Positions 50,684 through 60,503 of a stretch of DNA of 64,000 nucleotides are shown here, one piece after another. Where the stretch lies: assembly GCA_963789785.1 (NCBI GenBank), contig CAWBNC010000024.1, positions 110,537 to 174,536 on the forward strand. The letters run 5' to 3'. The notes beneath the pieces were generated by a model. The model made no database searches. It was not told where the DNA came from and was given only the letters and a program-made list of their open reading frames with translations. Source of the DNA: JAEULH01 sp963789785. GTDB lineage: Bacteria > Pseudomonadota > Alphaproteobacteria > Rhodospirillales > Defluviicoccaceae. The number at the start of each line of letters is the position of its first letter. Position 1 is the stretch's first letter. Position numbers and translations under genes: made by a program.

Positions 50684-52746
50684 GGGTTCCCGTCTTTTTT
50701 TCGCTCTTGCCGGCGAAGGCCTGTGCGCATTCGGCCATGGTGACCGAAGCTCTGCTAATGACGTCGGTCATGTAGAAGTTCTTGACCGGCGAAAGGAAAC
50801 GCTCGCCGCCGAGCGAACCCGAGCGGCCGAAGTCGCCCCACGGCGCGGCGATGACGACATCCGGTTCGGCGAAAACGGGATTGACCTCGCGCAGGCGGGC
50901 GCGGACATCGGCGAGCCGCTCGAACGGAAGGCTACACTCCAGCGCGTCGGAAAGCGCGCGCAGGATGGCCCAATCTTCCCGCGCGTCCCCCGGCGGATAG
51001 CACACTCGCGTCGCCGTCTGTACCCGCCCTTCGGTGTTGACGTAGGTTGCGTCCTTTTCGGTGTAGGCTGCGCCCGGCAGGATCACGTCGGCGCGATGCG
51101 CGCCGGCGTCGCCGTGGTGACCCTGATAGATCACAAAGGCCGTGCCTAGCCGATCCATCGGCAGCTCGTCGGCGCCGAGCAGATAGAGGACCTCGATCTC
51201 GCCGGATTCGGCCGCGGACAGGATTGCTCCGAGATCCTTGCCTCCGCGCTGCGGGACGAAGCCGAGGTCGAGACCGCCGACCCGCGCCGCCGCGATATGC
51301 AGGACGTTGAAGCCGTTCCAGCCGCTGTCCGGCCGGAGGACGCCGCAGGTATCGACGATCTTCCGCGACGGCAGCGAGCACCGCGCCACCGTCGCTGCGC
51401 GCCAATGCGCCCTGCCCGACCACGATCATCGGCGTCTCGGTCGCCCGCAAGACGTCCGCGAACGGATGCGCGCCTTCGGCGATCTTCGCCAGAGCCTCGG
51501 GACCATCACCGAGATGATCATAGGCGTAAGTCAGATCGTCAGCCGGCCCGATAACGCCGATCGAAAAGCCGCCGGCCAGATAGCGTTCGCGGATGCGGGC
51601 GTTGATGATCGGCGCCTCGCGCCGCGGGTTGGTGCCGATCAGCAGACAGGCCCCGGCCGAGGCAATGCCGGCAATGGTGGTGTTGAACAGATAAGCCGCG
51701 CGCGGCTCCGCCGGCAGCGCCGCGCCGTCCTGACGGCAGTCGAGATGCGGCGAGCCGAGCGCCGCCATCAAATCCTTGAGCGCGACCATCGCCTCGCAGT
51801 CGACGAGATCGCCGCCGACCGCGGCGATCTTCCGTCCCGGCAGACCCTTGACCCGCGCGGCGATGGCGTCGAACGCCTCCTGCCAGCGCACCGGACGCAG
51901 CTTCCCGTCGATGCGCAGATACGGCCGATCGAGCCGCTGGTGGCGCAGACCGTCGCAGGCGAAGCGGGTCTTGTCCGAGATCCACTCTTCATTGATCTCC
52001 TCGTTCAACCGCGGGAGAACCCGGAGCACCTCGCCGCCCCGGGCGTCGACGCGGATGTTGCTGCCAACCGCGTCCATCACGTCGATGGTCTCGGTCTTGT
52101 TCAGCTCCCACGGCCGGGCGACAAAGGCGTAGGGCTTCGATGTCAGCGCGCCCACAGGGCAGAGATCGATGACGTTGCCGGAGAGCTCGGACGCAAGCGC
52201 CTTGTCGAGGTAGGTCACCACCTCCATGTTCTCGCCGCGCCCGATCGCGCCGAGTTCGGGCACGCCCGCGACCTCGGTTGCGAACCGGATGCACCGGGTG
52301 CAGTGGATGCACCGCGTCATGATTGTCTTGATCAGCGGCCCCATGTACTTGTCGCGCACGGCGCGCTTGTTCTCGATGAAGCGACCGCGATCGAACCCGT
52401 AGAACATGGCCTGATCCTGGAGGTCGCACTCGCCGCCCTGGTCGCAGATCGGGCAGTCCAGGGGGTGATTGATCAGCAGAAACTCCATCACGCCTTCGCG
52501 CATCTTGTGCACCTCCGGCGTGTTGGTGTGGATGACCATGCCGTCCGCCGCCGGCATCGCGCACGAGGCGATCGGCTTGGGCGAGCCCTCCATCGCGACC
52601 AGACACATCCGGCAGTTGCCGGCGATCGACAGCCGCTCGTGGTAACAGAACCGGGGGATCTCGACACCGATCGTCTCGCAGGCTTGAAGAATGGTCAGGC
52701 CCGGCTCGACCTCGACTTCGGTCCCGTCAATCGTCAGTTTGGGCAT
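50676..52746 (-). CDS. nuoG: NADH-quinone oxidoreductase subunit G, frameshifted
   Basis: Iron-sulfur subunit of the NADH module. An N-terminal 2Fe-2S ferredoxin domain has CYHERLSIAGNCRMC. A His-Cys 4Fe-4S segment (HPLDCPICDQGGECDLQDQ) and CIHCTRCIRFATEVAG follow. The molybdopterin-oxidoreductase-like part begins around DAVGSNIRVDARGGEVLR. The frame shifts near 51370; the C-terminal part continues through DSGWNGFNVLHIAAARVGG and AYTEKDATYVNTEGRVQ. Reconstructed length is about 690 residues, normal for alphaproteobacterial NuoG. Confidence 0.94.
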
Positions 52747-52755
52747 TTCGGCTCC

Positions 52756-54046
52756 TCACGCCGCCGCGCGTGCGCCGGCGCTTTGGTATTCGCGCACCCG
52801 TCGTTCGACCTCTGGGCGAAAATGTCGGAGCAGGCCCTGGATGGGCCACGCCGCTGCATCGCCAAAGGCGCAGATGGTGTGGCCCTCGACCTGCTTGGTG
52901 ACCTGCTCGAGCAGGTCGATCTCCTCGAACGAGGCCCGCCCCACCGATCAGCCGTTCCATCATCCGCCACATCCAGCCCGTCCCCTCGCGGCACGGCGTG
53001 CATTGGCCGCAGCTCTCATGCTTGTAGAACTTCGACAGCCGCGCGATCGCCTTGACGATGTCGGTCGACTTGTCCATCACCATCAGCCCGGCCGTGCCCA
53101 GACCCGACTTCGCCTGCTGAAGCGAATCGAAATCCATCCGCACGGTTTCACATACCGACTTTGGGATCAGCGGCACCGACGCGCCGCCGGGGATGACGGC
53201 GAGGAGATTGTTCCAGCCGCCACGCACCCCGCCGGCGTGCCGCTCGATCAGATCCTTCAGCGGGATGCCCATCTCCTCTTCGACCGTGCACGGCTGGTTG
53301 ACGTGGCCAGAGATGTTGAACAGCTTGGTTCCGGTGTTCTTCGGCCGGCCGAGACCGGCGAACCAGTCGCCGCCACGGCGCAGGATGGTCGGGACGACGG
53401 CGATCGTCTCGACGTTGTTGACGGTCGTCGGGCAGCCCCAGAGGCCGACGTTGGCGGGGAACGGCGGCTTCAGCCGCGGCTGGCCCTTCCTGCCCTCGAT
53501 GCTTTCGAGCAGCGCCGTTTCCTCGCCGCAGATGTAGGCGCCGGCACCGCGGTGGAGGTACATGTCGAAGTCCCAGCCCGAACCGGCGGCATCCTTGCCG
53601 ATCAGTCCGGCCTCGTAGGCTTCGTCGATGGCCCGCTGCAACGCCTCGGTTTCGCGATAGAACTCGCCGCGGATATAGACGTAACAGGCGTGGGCGCCCA
53701 TCGCGACGCCGGCGATGAGCGAACCCTCGATCAACTTGTGCGGCTCGTGGCGAAGGATCTCGCGATCCTTGCAGGTGCCGGGCTCGCCCTCGTCGGCGTT
53801 GACGACCAGGTAGTGCGGCCGGGTGCCGACCTCCTTTGGCATGAACGACCATTTAAGGCCGGTAACGAAGCCGGCGCCGCCGCGCCCGCGCAGCCCGGAT
53901 TTGCGCACCTCGTCGACGATCACGGTCCGGCCGCGAGCGATCAGCGCGGCGGTGTCGTCCCAGTCGCCTCTTTCGCGCGCGCCATCCAGGCCGCCGTCGG
54001 CAAAGCCGTAGATGTTGGTGAAGATCCGGTCCTGGTCGCGCAGCAT
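52756..54046 (-). CDS. nuoF: NADH-quinone oxidoreductase subunit F, frameshifted
   Basis: FMN- and NADH-binding subunit. The NADH/FMN loop is GLRGRGGAGFVTGLKWSFM, with YLVVNADEGEPGTCKDREI and YICGEETALLESIEG following. The N3 cluster ligands are in ESCGQCTPCREGTGW. After a shift near 52945 the end reads TICAFGDAAAWPIQGLLRHF, holding the fourth Cys. The start ATG (54046) overlaps the nuoE stop in a TGATG. Confidence 0.95.
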
Positions 54047-54684
54047 CAAGTCTCTCCCGTGGGACGGACGTCGCTGCGGCCATCGCCGTCCATCAAGGTG
54101 GTCAGGCCGCCGATCGGTTCGCAGCTGGTCCGCCCGATCTGCGGGCCCGGCTTCGGTGTTCGCCCGGCCTGAAGCTCGTCGAGGATGGTGCGCATGCTCT
54201 CCGCCGTCAGATCCTCGTAGAAGTCGTCATCGATCTGCACGATCGGCGCGTTCACGCAGGCGCAAAGGCATTCGACCTCCGAGAGGGTGAATCGTTCGTC
54301 CGCGCTCGTCTCGCCAAAGCCGATGCCGAGTTTCTCGCGGCACACGGCGACGATCTCGTCGGAGCCGCGCAACCAGCACGACAGGTTGGTGCAGACCTGG
54401 ACGTGGTGGCGCCCGATCGGTGCCCGATTGTACATGGTGTAGAACGAAGCCACCTCGGCGACACGGATCGCCGGCATGCCGAGGAATTCAGCGACATACT
54501 CGAGTGCCGGCTGCGACAGCCAGCCGCCGCTCTGCCGCTGCGCCAGATCGAGCAGCGCCATCACCGCGCTCTGCTGGCGGCCCTCCGGGTATTTGGCGAT
54601 GACGGCTTTCGCCCGATCGACATTCTCCGCGCTGAACGAGAATGGCTCGTTCGCCACAGCCGTGCCGACGTCCGCGGTGCTCAT
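54046..54684 (-). CDS. nuoE: NADH-quinone oxidoreductase subunit E
   Basis: Thioredoxin-fold subunit holding the 2Fe-2S cluster N1a. The intact 212-residue protein has the ligands in CTNLSCWLRG and VECLCACVNAPIVQI. The start ATG (54684) overlaps the nuoD stop as ATGA. Confidence 0.95.
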   Translation of the reverse strand: MSTADVGTAVANEPFSFSAENVDRAKAVIAKYPEGRQQSAVMALLDLAQRQSGGWLSQPALEYVAEFLGMPAIRVAEVASFYTMYNRAPIGRHHVQVCTNLSCWLRGSDEIVAVCREKLGIGFGETSADERFTLSEVECLCACVNAPIVQIDDDFYEDLTAESMRTILDELQAGRTPKPGPQIGRTSCEPIGGLTTLMDGDGRSDVRPTGET

Positions 54685-55859
54685 CGGTCGACCTCGCCGA
54701 AGACGATGTCGAGCGAGCCGAGAACGGAGACGACGTCGGCCAGCATATGGCCGCGGCAGAGCAGGTTCATGGCCTGAAGGTGGGCGAAACCCGGCGCGCG
54801 GATCTTGCAGCGGTACGGCCGGTTCGTCCCGTCGGCGACGAGATAGACGCCGAACTCGCCCTTCGGCGCTTCGACCACCGAATAGGTCTCGCCCGCAGGC
54901 ACGTGATAGCCCTCGGTGTACAGCTTGAAGTGATGGATCAGCGCTTCCATCGAGTGCTTCATCTCGGCGCGCGGCGGCGGCGCGACTTTCCGGTCGTCGA
55001 CCTTCACCGGGCCCGGCGGCATCTTCTTCAGGCACTCGCGGATCAGCTTCCAGCTCTCCCGCAGCTCGTACATCCGCACCAGATAGCGGTCGTAGCAGTC
55101 CCCGTGCTTGCCAACCGGAATGTCGAAGTCGAGATCGGCGTAGCAGTCGTAGGGCTGCGCCTTGCGCAGATCCCACGCGACGCCGCAGGCGCGCAGGTTC
55201 GGACCGCTGAAGCCCCAGTCGAGAGCCTGGTCGGCCGTGAGCGCTCCGATGTCGACCGCACGCTGCTTGAAAATCCGGTTCTCGGTCAGAAGCTCCTCGA
55301 TGTCTTCGATGAACTTCGGAAAGGCCTCCGACCACGTCCAGATATCGTCCGCCAGTCCCGCCGGCATATCCATCGTCACGCCGCCGGGGCGGAAATAGTT
55401 CATGTGCATGCGCGCGCCGGAGACCCGCTCGCAGAACTCCATCAGCCGCTCGCGCTCCTCGAACCCCCACAGCATCGGCGTCATTGCGCCTACATCCATG
55501 GCGAACGCGCAGACCGTGAATATGTGGTTCAGCACGCGGCCGATTTCGGCGTAAAGAACCCGGAGGTACTGCCCGCGCAGGGGAACTTCGAGACCGAGCA
55601 GCTTTTCGACCGCGAGCGCGAAGGCATGTTCCTGATTTTGCGGCGAAACGTAGTCGAGACGGTCGAAGTAGGGAACGGCCTGGAGATAGGTCTTGTACTC
55701 GATCAGCTTCTCGGTCCCGCGATGGAGCAGCCCGATATGAGGATCGGCGCGGTCGATGACCTCTCCGTCCATCTCGAGGACCAGGCGGAGGACGCCGTGA
55801 GCGGACGGGTGCTGGGGTCCGAAGTTCAGCGTGTAGTTCTTGATTTCCGTTTCTGGCAT
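54681..55859 (-). CDS. nuoD: NADH-quinone oxidoreductase subunit D
   Basis: 49-kDa-type subunit forming the quinone site. The intact 392-residue protein has TLNFGPQHPSAHGVLRLVLE (quinone-site His), GLLHRGTEKLIEYKTY, YFRPGGVTMDMPAGLADD and the C-terminal SVLGSLDIVFGEVDR. Its ATG overlaps the stop of the nuoC remnant in a TGATG, the normal junction. It is the last intact gene of the alphaproteobacterial block. Confidence 0.96.
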   Translation of the reverse strand: MPETEIKNYTLNFGPQHPSAHGVLRLVLEMDGEVIDRADPHIGLLHRGTEKLIEYKTYLQAVPYFDRLDYVSPQNQEHAFALAVEKLLGLEVPLRGQYLRVLYAEIGRVLNHIFTVCAFAMDVGAMTPMLWGFEERERLMEFCERVSGARMHMNYFRPGGVTMDMPAGLADDIWTWSEAFPKFIEDIEELLTENRIFKQRAVDIGALTADQALDWGFSGPNLRACGVAWDLRKAQPYDCYADLDFDIPVGKHGDCYDRYLVRMYELRESWKLIRECLKKMPPGPVKVDDRKVAPPPRAEMKHSMEALIHHFKLYTEGYHVPAGETYSVVEAPKGEFGVYLVADGTNRPYRCKIRAPGFAHLQAMNLLCRGHMLADVVSVLGSLDIVFGEVDR

Positions 55860-55894
55860 CAGGGCTGCTCTTTCGCCTTTTCGTCACCGGGAAG
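55859..55894 (-). pseudogene. nuoC: Last codons of nuoC, truncated at a sequence junction
   Basis: Reading upstream of nuoD on the minus strand gives LPGDEKAKEQP and then the stop. LPGDEKA is the usual end of alphaproteobacterial NuoC. Before this, similarity stops abruptly and sequence of another type begins. nuoA, nuoB and the rest of nuoC are absent. The break is at about 55894-55900. Confidence 0.7.
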
Positions 55895-55932
55895 CTGCTC
55901 CTGTGCTCAACTTGAGCCAGGAGACCCAAATC

Positions 55933-56185
55933 ATGAAATGCGCTAACCATCCGCTCAACGATTCCGTCGCTTTTTGTGCCCAGTGTGGCCGACCGCTTTG
56001 CGAACCCTGCCGGCGGGAAGTCAAAGGAACTTCATATTGCGAACCCTGCCTGTCAGCCCGGCTTGAGCCGCCCCTGTGGAGTTCCGGGGGGCAGCACGCA
56101 GCCGGTGGAAGTCCCGGCGTGGCGCTTGCTCTTGGGTTCATTCCCGGTGTCGGGGCCATTTACAACGGCCAGATTGCGAAGGAGC
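55933..56185 (+). CDS. B-box zinc-finger protein, 3' truncated
   Basis: It starts at ATG 55933 with AGGAGA upstream. The N-terminus has a B-box-like cysteine pattern: CANHP, CAQCG, CEPCR and CEPC. A hydrophobic segment follows, GVALALGFIPGVGAIYNGQI. Proteins with this layout, a zinc finger then a GAIYNGQ membrane domain, are common in Acidobacteria. Similarity stops after AKEQYV, and the open frame runs on into unrelated sequence. The natural protein should continue with more membrane helices. Confidence 0.6.
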
Positions 56186-56234
56186 AATACGTAGTCGAAC
56201 CAAGTAGGCTACATAAACATAACCAGTCGCTCAA

Positions 56235-56450
56235 TTGCTCCACGCTGCGGCTGCGGCCGACGCCGCCGCCTCGAGCGACGATGCTCGCCTTCTTCCCGAC
56301 CCTCGAATCCGCGGGCGACGCGGTCGCCGGGCTGACCCGGAGCGGGCTGGGCCCGGTCACCCTGGAGCTGATGGACCGGTTCACGATCCGGGCGGTTGAC
56401 GATGTCCACCGGCTGGGGCTTGACCGGGATGCGGCCGCGATGCTCCGTCC
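56235..56450 (+). pseudogene. FAD-linked oxidase (GlcD-like) internal fragment
   Basis: An open segment with neither start nor stop of its own reads LRLRPTPPPRATMLAFFPTL, then SGLGPVTLELMDRFTIRAV, then LGLDRDAAAML. This matches the middle of glycolate-oxidase-type FAD-binding enzymes (the LELMDR-TIRAV motif). Only about 70 residues of ~450 remain. It is framed by unrelated sequence on both sides. Confidence 0.55.
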
Positions 56451-56586
56451 GAACCCGACCTGCCCGGGGACGCGGTCGCCCACCCTCCCTCAGCCAATGA
56501 GACGTGCAGAAGACGATGTGAGAATTGGAGAGGCCGTTCAGACGCATTTGTACCGCACATCGTTCAGGAGGTTAGGAGCATTCGCA

Positions 56587-57222
56587 TTAGCGCTCTCCCT
56601 TCGGGGCAGGGGCGAGGCCGAGTCTCGCCGCCATGGTCACCAGGTCGGCGAGCGAGTCGGCCTGCATCTTGCGCATCACCCGGCCGCGGTGGGCCTTCAC
56701 CGTGATTTCGCTGATGCCGAGCTCGAAACCCACCTGTTTATTCAACAGGCCGGTGACCACCAATGCCATGACCTCACGTTCGCGTCGGCTGAGGGACGCA
56801 TACCCGTCCCGAAGCGCCCGCAGCTCCACCTCGTGGCTCCGTGCCGTGCGGCTGCGCTCGAGGGCGTGCCGGATGGCGTGCAACAGCACGTCGTCGCCGA
56901 AGGGCTTGGTCAAGAACTCTACCGCTCCCGCCTTCATGGCCTGGACCGTCATCGGTATGTCGCCGTAACCCGTGATGAAGATGATCGGCATGTCACTCCG
57001 CTCGGCGGCGACGCGCTGCTGCAGCTCGAGACCATTGAGGCCCGGAAGATTCATGTCCAGGATCAGACAGCTCGGCGCCATGACACACGGGCGGGCGAGG
57101 AATTCTTGTGCGGACGCGAAGATCTCCGGGTGCCAGCCTTCACAGCGGATCAGCAATTCCAGCGATTCGCGCACCGAGACGTCGTCATCAACCACGAACA
57201 CGATTGGCGTATCTTGCGACAT
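56587..57222 (-). CDS. FixJ/NarL-family response regulator
   Basis: A receiver domain with VFVVDDD, the phospho-acceptor in CLILDMNLPGLNG and Lys in FLTKPFGDD is followed by a LuxR-type helix-turn-helix (LSRREREVMALVVTGLLNKQ, then ISEITVKAHRGRVMRKM). The start was set at ATG 57222 (MSQDTPIVF) because AAGGAGG lies 8 bases upstream. It has 211 residues and is the transcriptional output of the kinase/receiver cluster on the same strand. Confidence 0.9.
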   Translation of the reverse strand: MSQDTPIVFVVDDDVSVRESLELLIRCEGWHPEIFASAQEFLARPCVMAPSCLILDMNLPGLNGLELQQRVAAERSDMPIIFITGYGDIPMTVQAMKAGAVEFLTKPFGDDVLLHAIRHALERSRTARSHEVELRALRDGYASLSRREREVMALVVTGLLNKQVGFELGISEITVKAHRGRVMRKMQADSLADLVTMAARLGLAPAPKGER

Positions 57223-57327
57223 AGCTGATGACCTCCTTGAATGCATCTGTGTACTGATGTCTTTTGCAATTCTGCATTGGACACCCCCTGTTTCTTTAGT
57301 TCAACACCCTTATCAAAGTTTCCGTTT

Positions 57328-57708
57328 TCATTGAACCACATCACCGCGCAATGCGGCATAGAGGGCCTCCAGCAGCGCCGTCTCGCTGAAGGGCTTGAAC
57401 AGGCACTCTACGGCTCCCTGGGCGAGCAGGCGTGGACGGAGGGTCTCATCGCCGAGCGCGGTGATGAAGACAATCGGTATCGCGTGCCGGCGACATGTCA
57501 ATTCCCGTTGTAGATCCGGTCCGGACATGCCCGGCATGGCGATGTCGAGGAGCAGACAACGGGTCTGGTCGACGCACTCGGATGCGAGGAATTCTTCCGC
57601 CGATGCGAACGCCCGGACCGCAAAGCCGCACTCCCGCAGCAAGTCGGGGAGCGACTCGCGCACGGACTCGTCGTCATCGACGACCGACACCAGTACATAA
57701 TCGACCAT
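57328..57708 (-). CDS. Stand-alone receiver-domain response regulator
   Basis: A 126-residue single receiver domain with VSVVDDDESVRESL, Asp in CLLLDIAMPGMSG, Thr/Ala in VFITALGD and Lys in LFKPFSE. There is no output domain. Its ATG (57708) overlaps the kinase stop in a TGATG. It may work as a phospho-sink or as an intermediate between the kinase and the FixJ-type regulator 105 bases downstream. Confidence 0.88.
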   Translation of the reverse strand: MVDYVLVSVVDDDESVRESLPDLLRECGFAVRAFASAEEFLASECVDQTRCLLLDIAMPGMSGPDLQRELTCRRHAIPIVFITALGDETLRPRLLAQGAVECLFKPFSETALLEALYAALRGDVVQ

Positions 57709-59942
57709 CACGCATTCCTCCTGACGGGCGCCGCCTCCGTCACCGCGGGCATCCGCATGGCGCCAAGACTGGGGGCGCCCGTGACCCCTGCGGGGCTAAG
57801 GGGCAGAGCAAAGGCAAACGTGGCGCCCGGACCATCATGCGGTTCTGCCCAGAGACGGCCCTGATGCCTCTCGATAATGGCGCGACTGACGGAGAGCCCG
57901 ATCCCCATCCCGTCACGTTTTGTGGTGTAGAACGCGTCGAAGAGTCTGTCTGCATCGTGCGGGTCAAAACCCACCCCTGCATCCTGCACGGACAGACGCA
58001 CCCGATCGCCGTCGTCGCGCGCGGTGCGGATCACTGCCTGCCGCGGCCGATCGTCGACGCCGTGCATCGCGTCTGCGGCGTTCAGGAGCAGGTTCAGGAT
58101 GACCTGCTGCAGCTGGACCCGATCACCGGTGACCGGCGGGAGGTCGTCGGCTAGGTCCGCCCGCAGCAGCACCCGATGTCTCTGCAGTTCGCTCCGCGCC
58201 AGCGCCATCACTTCGCGTGTCGCCTCATTCAAGTCCACCGCTGCGGTTGTGGCGTCCTGCTTGCGAAAGAGCGCGCGCAAGCGCGTAATCACCTCCGACG
58301 CCCGGTGCCCATCGCGAATCGTGCGGCGCGCGGTCTCGCGCGCGCCCTCGACGTTGGGCGGATCGGCGCCCAGCATCCGCAGGCAGGTGCTGGCGTTGGT
58401 GACGACGCCCGACAACGGCTGGTTGACTTCGTGCGCGATCGACGCCGTCAAGGCGCCGAGGCTCGTGATCCTGGCCACGTGGGCAAGCTCCGAACGGACC
58501 TTGCTGAGTGCTTCTTCCGAGAGCCGTTGTTCTGTTACGTCCTGCACCGCGCCGATGTACTCCAGGTGACCACTCTTGTCGCGGCTGCTGTGCGCAACGA
58601 TGTGCAGATACCTGACCGAGTGGTCCGGCAGCTGCAGCCGGCAATCGAAGTCCATAGCGCGGCCGTCGCGGCGTGCGCGCGCTAGCTGTTCCTGGAACGC
58701 CGACACGTCTTCGGGGTGGAGGCGCGTGTCGATCAGCCCGAACGTCACAGGCGTCGCCCGGCCAATCTGAAAGATGCGATAGGTCTGCTCCGACCACGTG
58801 ATCTCGTCGGTCACCACGCGCCAGGCAAAGCTGCCCGTCGCGCTGAGCCGCTGGGCTTCGGCGAGCTCGGCCTCACTGTGCCGCAACGCTCTCTCGGCTC
58901 GCTTCCGTTTGCTCAAATCGAGCACGAAAGCGACACCTTCGTTCCCACCTTCTTCAAAGAGTACACCGCCGAGAAGGACAGAAACCCGGCTGCCATCTTT
59001 CCGGAAGCACTCCTTCTCGAAGGGTTGAAAGATGCCGGTCGTCTTTAACTCAGTTATTGCCCGTTCGTCGCGACCGCGCCAGTCGGCAGGTGTGAGGTCA
59101 GTCCAGCGCACACGACCACTGGCGAGATCTTCACGGCTATATTGCACCATTTGGAGAAATGCTTCGTTGGCCTCGGTGATGGCACCTTCCAGATTCCACA
59201 TGACAATACCCACAACATTGGCCTCGACCAGACACCGGATCTTTGCTTCCAACCCTCTTGCCAATTGACGGACTTCTGCTTCCGCCTTTTCGCGCTCGGA
59301 CACCTGGAATTCGAGGTCTTCTATGTGTATCAGTGCTTGATATGCTGAAGAGGCAAACTTCCCTAGAGAGGCCATGACCCGCTTATCTTCGGCGTCGAAC
59401 TTGCGACGGTCGCTGTGCATGATCGCCCAGATGGTTCCAACCGCCTCGCCCGCGACGTGAAACGGGACCAGCAGGCATTCTTCAGCTGCTGGAATGACTG
59501 GCTGCAAATAGGAGTAACGCCGTTCGAAATGTCTGAACAACAGGGTCCGATTTTGATCCAGCACGTCTCCGCAGGGGCCGAAATTGCGCAGGGTCCCGCC
59601 TCCGACGTGCGGATTCCACATGCCTGCGATAGCTGGCCAATAGAATCTTTCGCCGCACACGTCCGGCGTTTTCCCATCCTTCGTCAGCAGGCTGAGGCCA
59701 GCGGAGTCACACTGCGTAATATCCAAGATCGTTTCAGCTAGTGTCTGGAGTATGGTGCTCGGCGAATCGGCTAATGCGCTCACCAGCTTCACGAGCGCGC
59801 GGTTCTCCTTTTCATAGTCAGGCGGGCGCGATGCGCGGCGGTGCAACTCCTCCATGCACAGGATCGACTCCAGAGGAACGTCGCTATACGGAATGGAGAT
59901 CTCCCGTGGAGCGTCGGTTTTCAGTTTGGCAGGTCCACGCAT
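57708..59942 (-). CDS. GAF-PAS-PAS sensor histidine kinase
   Basis: A soluble sensor kinase of about 744 residues. The start was set at ATG 59942 because GGAGGTGAG precedes it; the frame is open further upstream but without similarity. It has a GAF domain (about residues 45-210), a PAS (LVEANVVGIVMWNLEGAITE), a second PAS with PAC (ATGSFAWRVVTDEITW to YIGAVQDVTEQR), a HisKA with SIAHEVNQPLSGVV, an ATPase with NLLLNAADAM, and a C-terminal MGIGLSVSRAIIERH. No transmembrane helix is seen. The GAF or PAS domain probably senses an internal cue such as redox state or gas. Confidence 0.88.
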   Translation of the reverse strand: MRGPAKLKTDAPREISIPYSDVPLESILCMEELHRRASRPPDYEKENRALVKLVSALADSPSTILQTLAETILDITQCDSAGLSLLTKDGKTPDVCGERFYWPAIAGMWNPHVGGGTLRNFGPCGDVLDQNRTLLFRHFERRYSYLQPVIPAAEECLLVPFHVAGEAVGTIWAIMHSDRRKFDAEDKRVMASLGKFASSAYQALIHIEDLEFQVSEREKAEAEVRQLARGLEAKIRCLVEANVVGIVMWNLEGAITEANEAFLQMVQYSREDLASGRVRWTDLTPADWRGRDERAITELKTTGIFQPFEKECFRKDGSRVSVLLGGVLFEEGGNEGVAFVLDLSKRKRAERALRHSEAELAEAQRLSATGSFAWRVVTDEITWSEQTYRIFQIGRATPVTFGLIDTRLHPEDVSAFQEQLARARRDGRAMDFDCRLQLPDHSVRYLHIVAHSSRDKSGHLEYIGAVQDVTEQRLSEEALSKVRSELAHVARITSLGALTASIAHEVNQPLSGVVTNASTCLRMLGADPPNVEGARETARRTIRDGHRASEVITRLRALFRKQDATTAAVDLNEATREVMALARSELQRHRVLLRADLADDLPPVTGDRVQLQQVILNLLLNAADAMHGVDDRPRQAVIRTARDDGDRVRLSVQDAGVGFDPHDADRLFDAFYTTKRDGMGIGLSVSRAIIERHQGRLWAEPHDGPGATFAFALPLSPAGVTGAPSLGAMRMPAVTEAAPVRRNA

Positions 59943-60503
59943 GTTCTCACCTCCAAGCAGAATTTGTGCACCCGAGTTGAGCGTCAAGCTAACCTCCACA
60001 CCACCCCAGCAGTACAATGGCAACGCTGCTGCATTCGTCGGGATCGAGTCCTCTCGACGACGGTCGATAGCATTAGGATGCGCCTCTCCAGGACGATTGT
60101 CCATCATACGTTGGTATCGGTCTGCAGCGCCGACTGATACCAACGTATCGCCGATACCATCGTCTAATAGCGTCGCCTTCCCGCGGCTCGTATAGTGTGA
60201 TCGTAGCTGTGCATGGCCTCCGATGGCATCGGATAGGCGCCACAAGCCGTTCTTTTGCCAGGAGCCCACCATGGTCAGATGTTCCTGGAAGGCCATATTG
60301 CATACGCAAGGAGGCGTCATGAACACCCAACGTCATATGTGCTCGATTCACCACCTCGTAGAATTAGTGCCGGGGGTGTGAAAGCTTATGCGGTTGGCAA
60401 GCTGGTCATCGGCAGCGCACAAGATGTGGCGCTGTACGAGCAATTCTTGGCCAACGGTCGTCCAGTATAAGGAGGCTCAACCATTCGTGGAGGGAAGCGC
60501 GCC
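59943..60503. other. Region between sensor kinase and glucokinase fragment
   Basis: About 560 bases with no gene I can identify. On the plus strand the stretch just before the glucokinase fragment reads VGKLVIGSAQDVALYEQFL and then a stop at about 60470, which could be the tail of another truncated gene. A 20-codon frame after AAGGAGG at 60320 is too short to judge. Confidence 0.3.
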
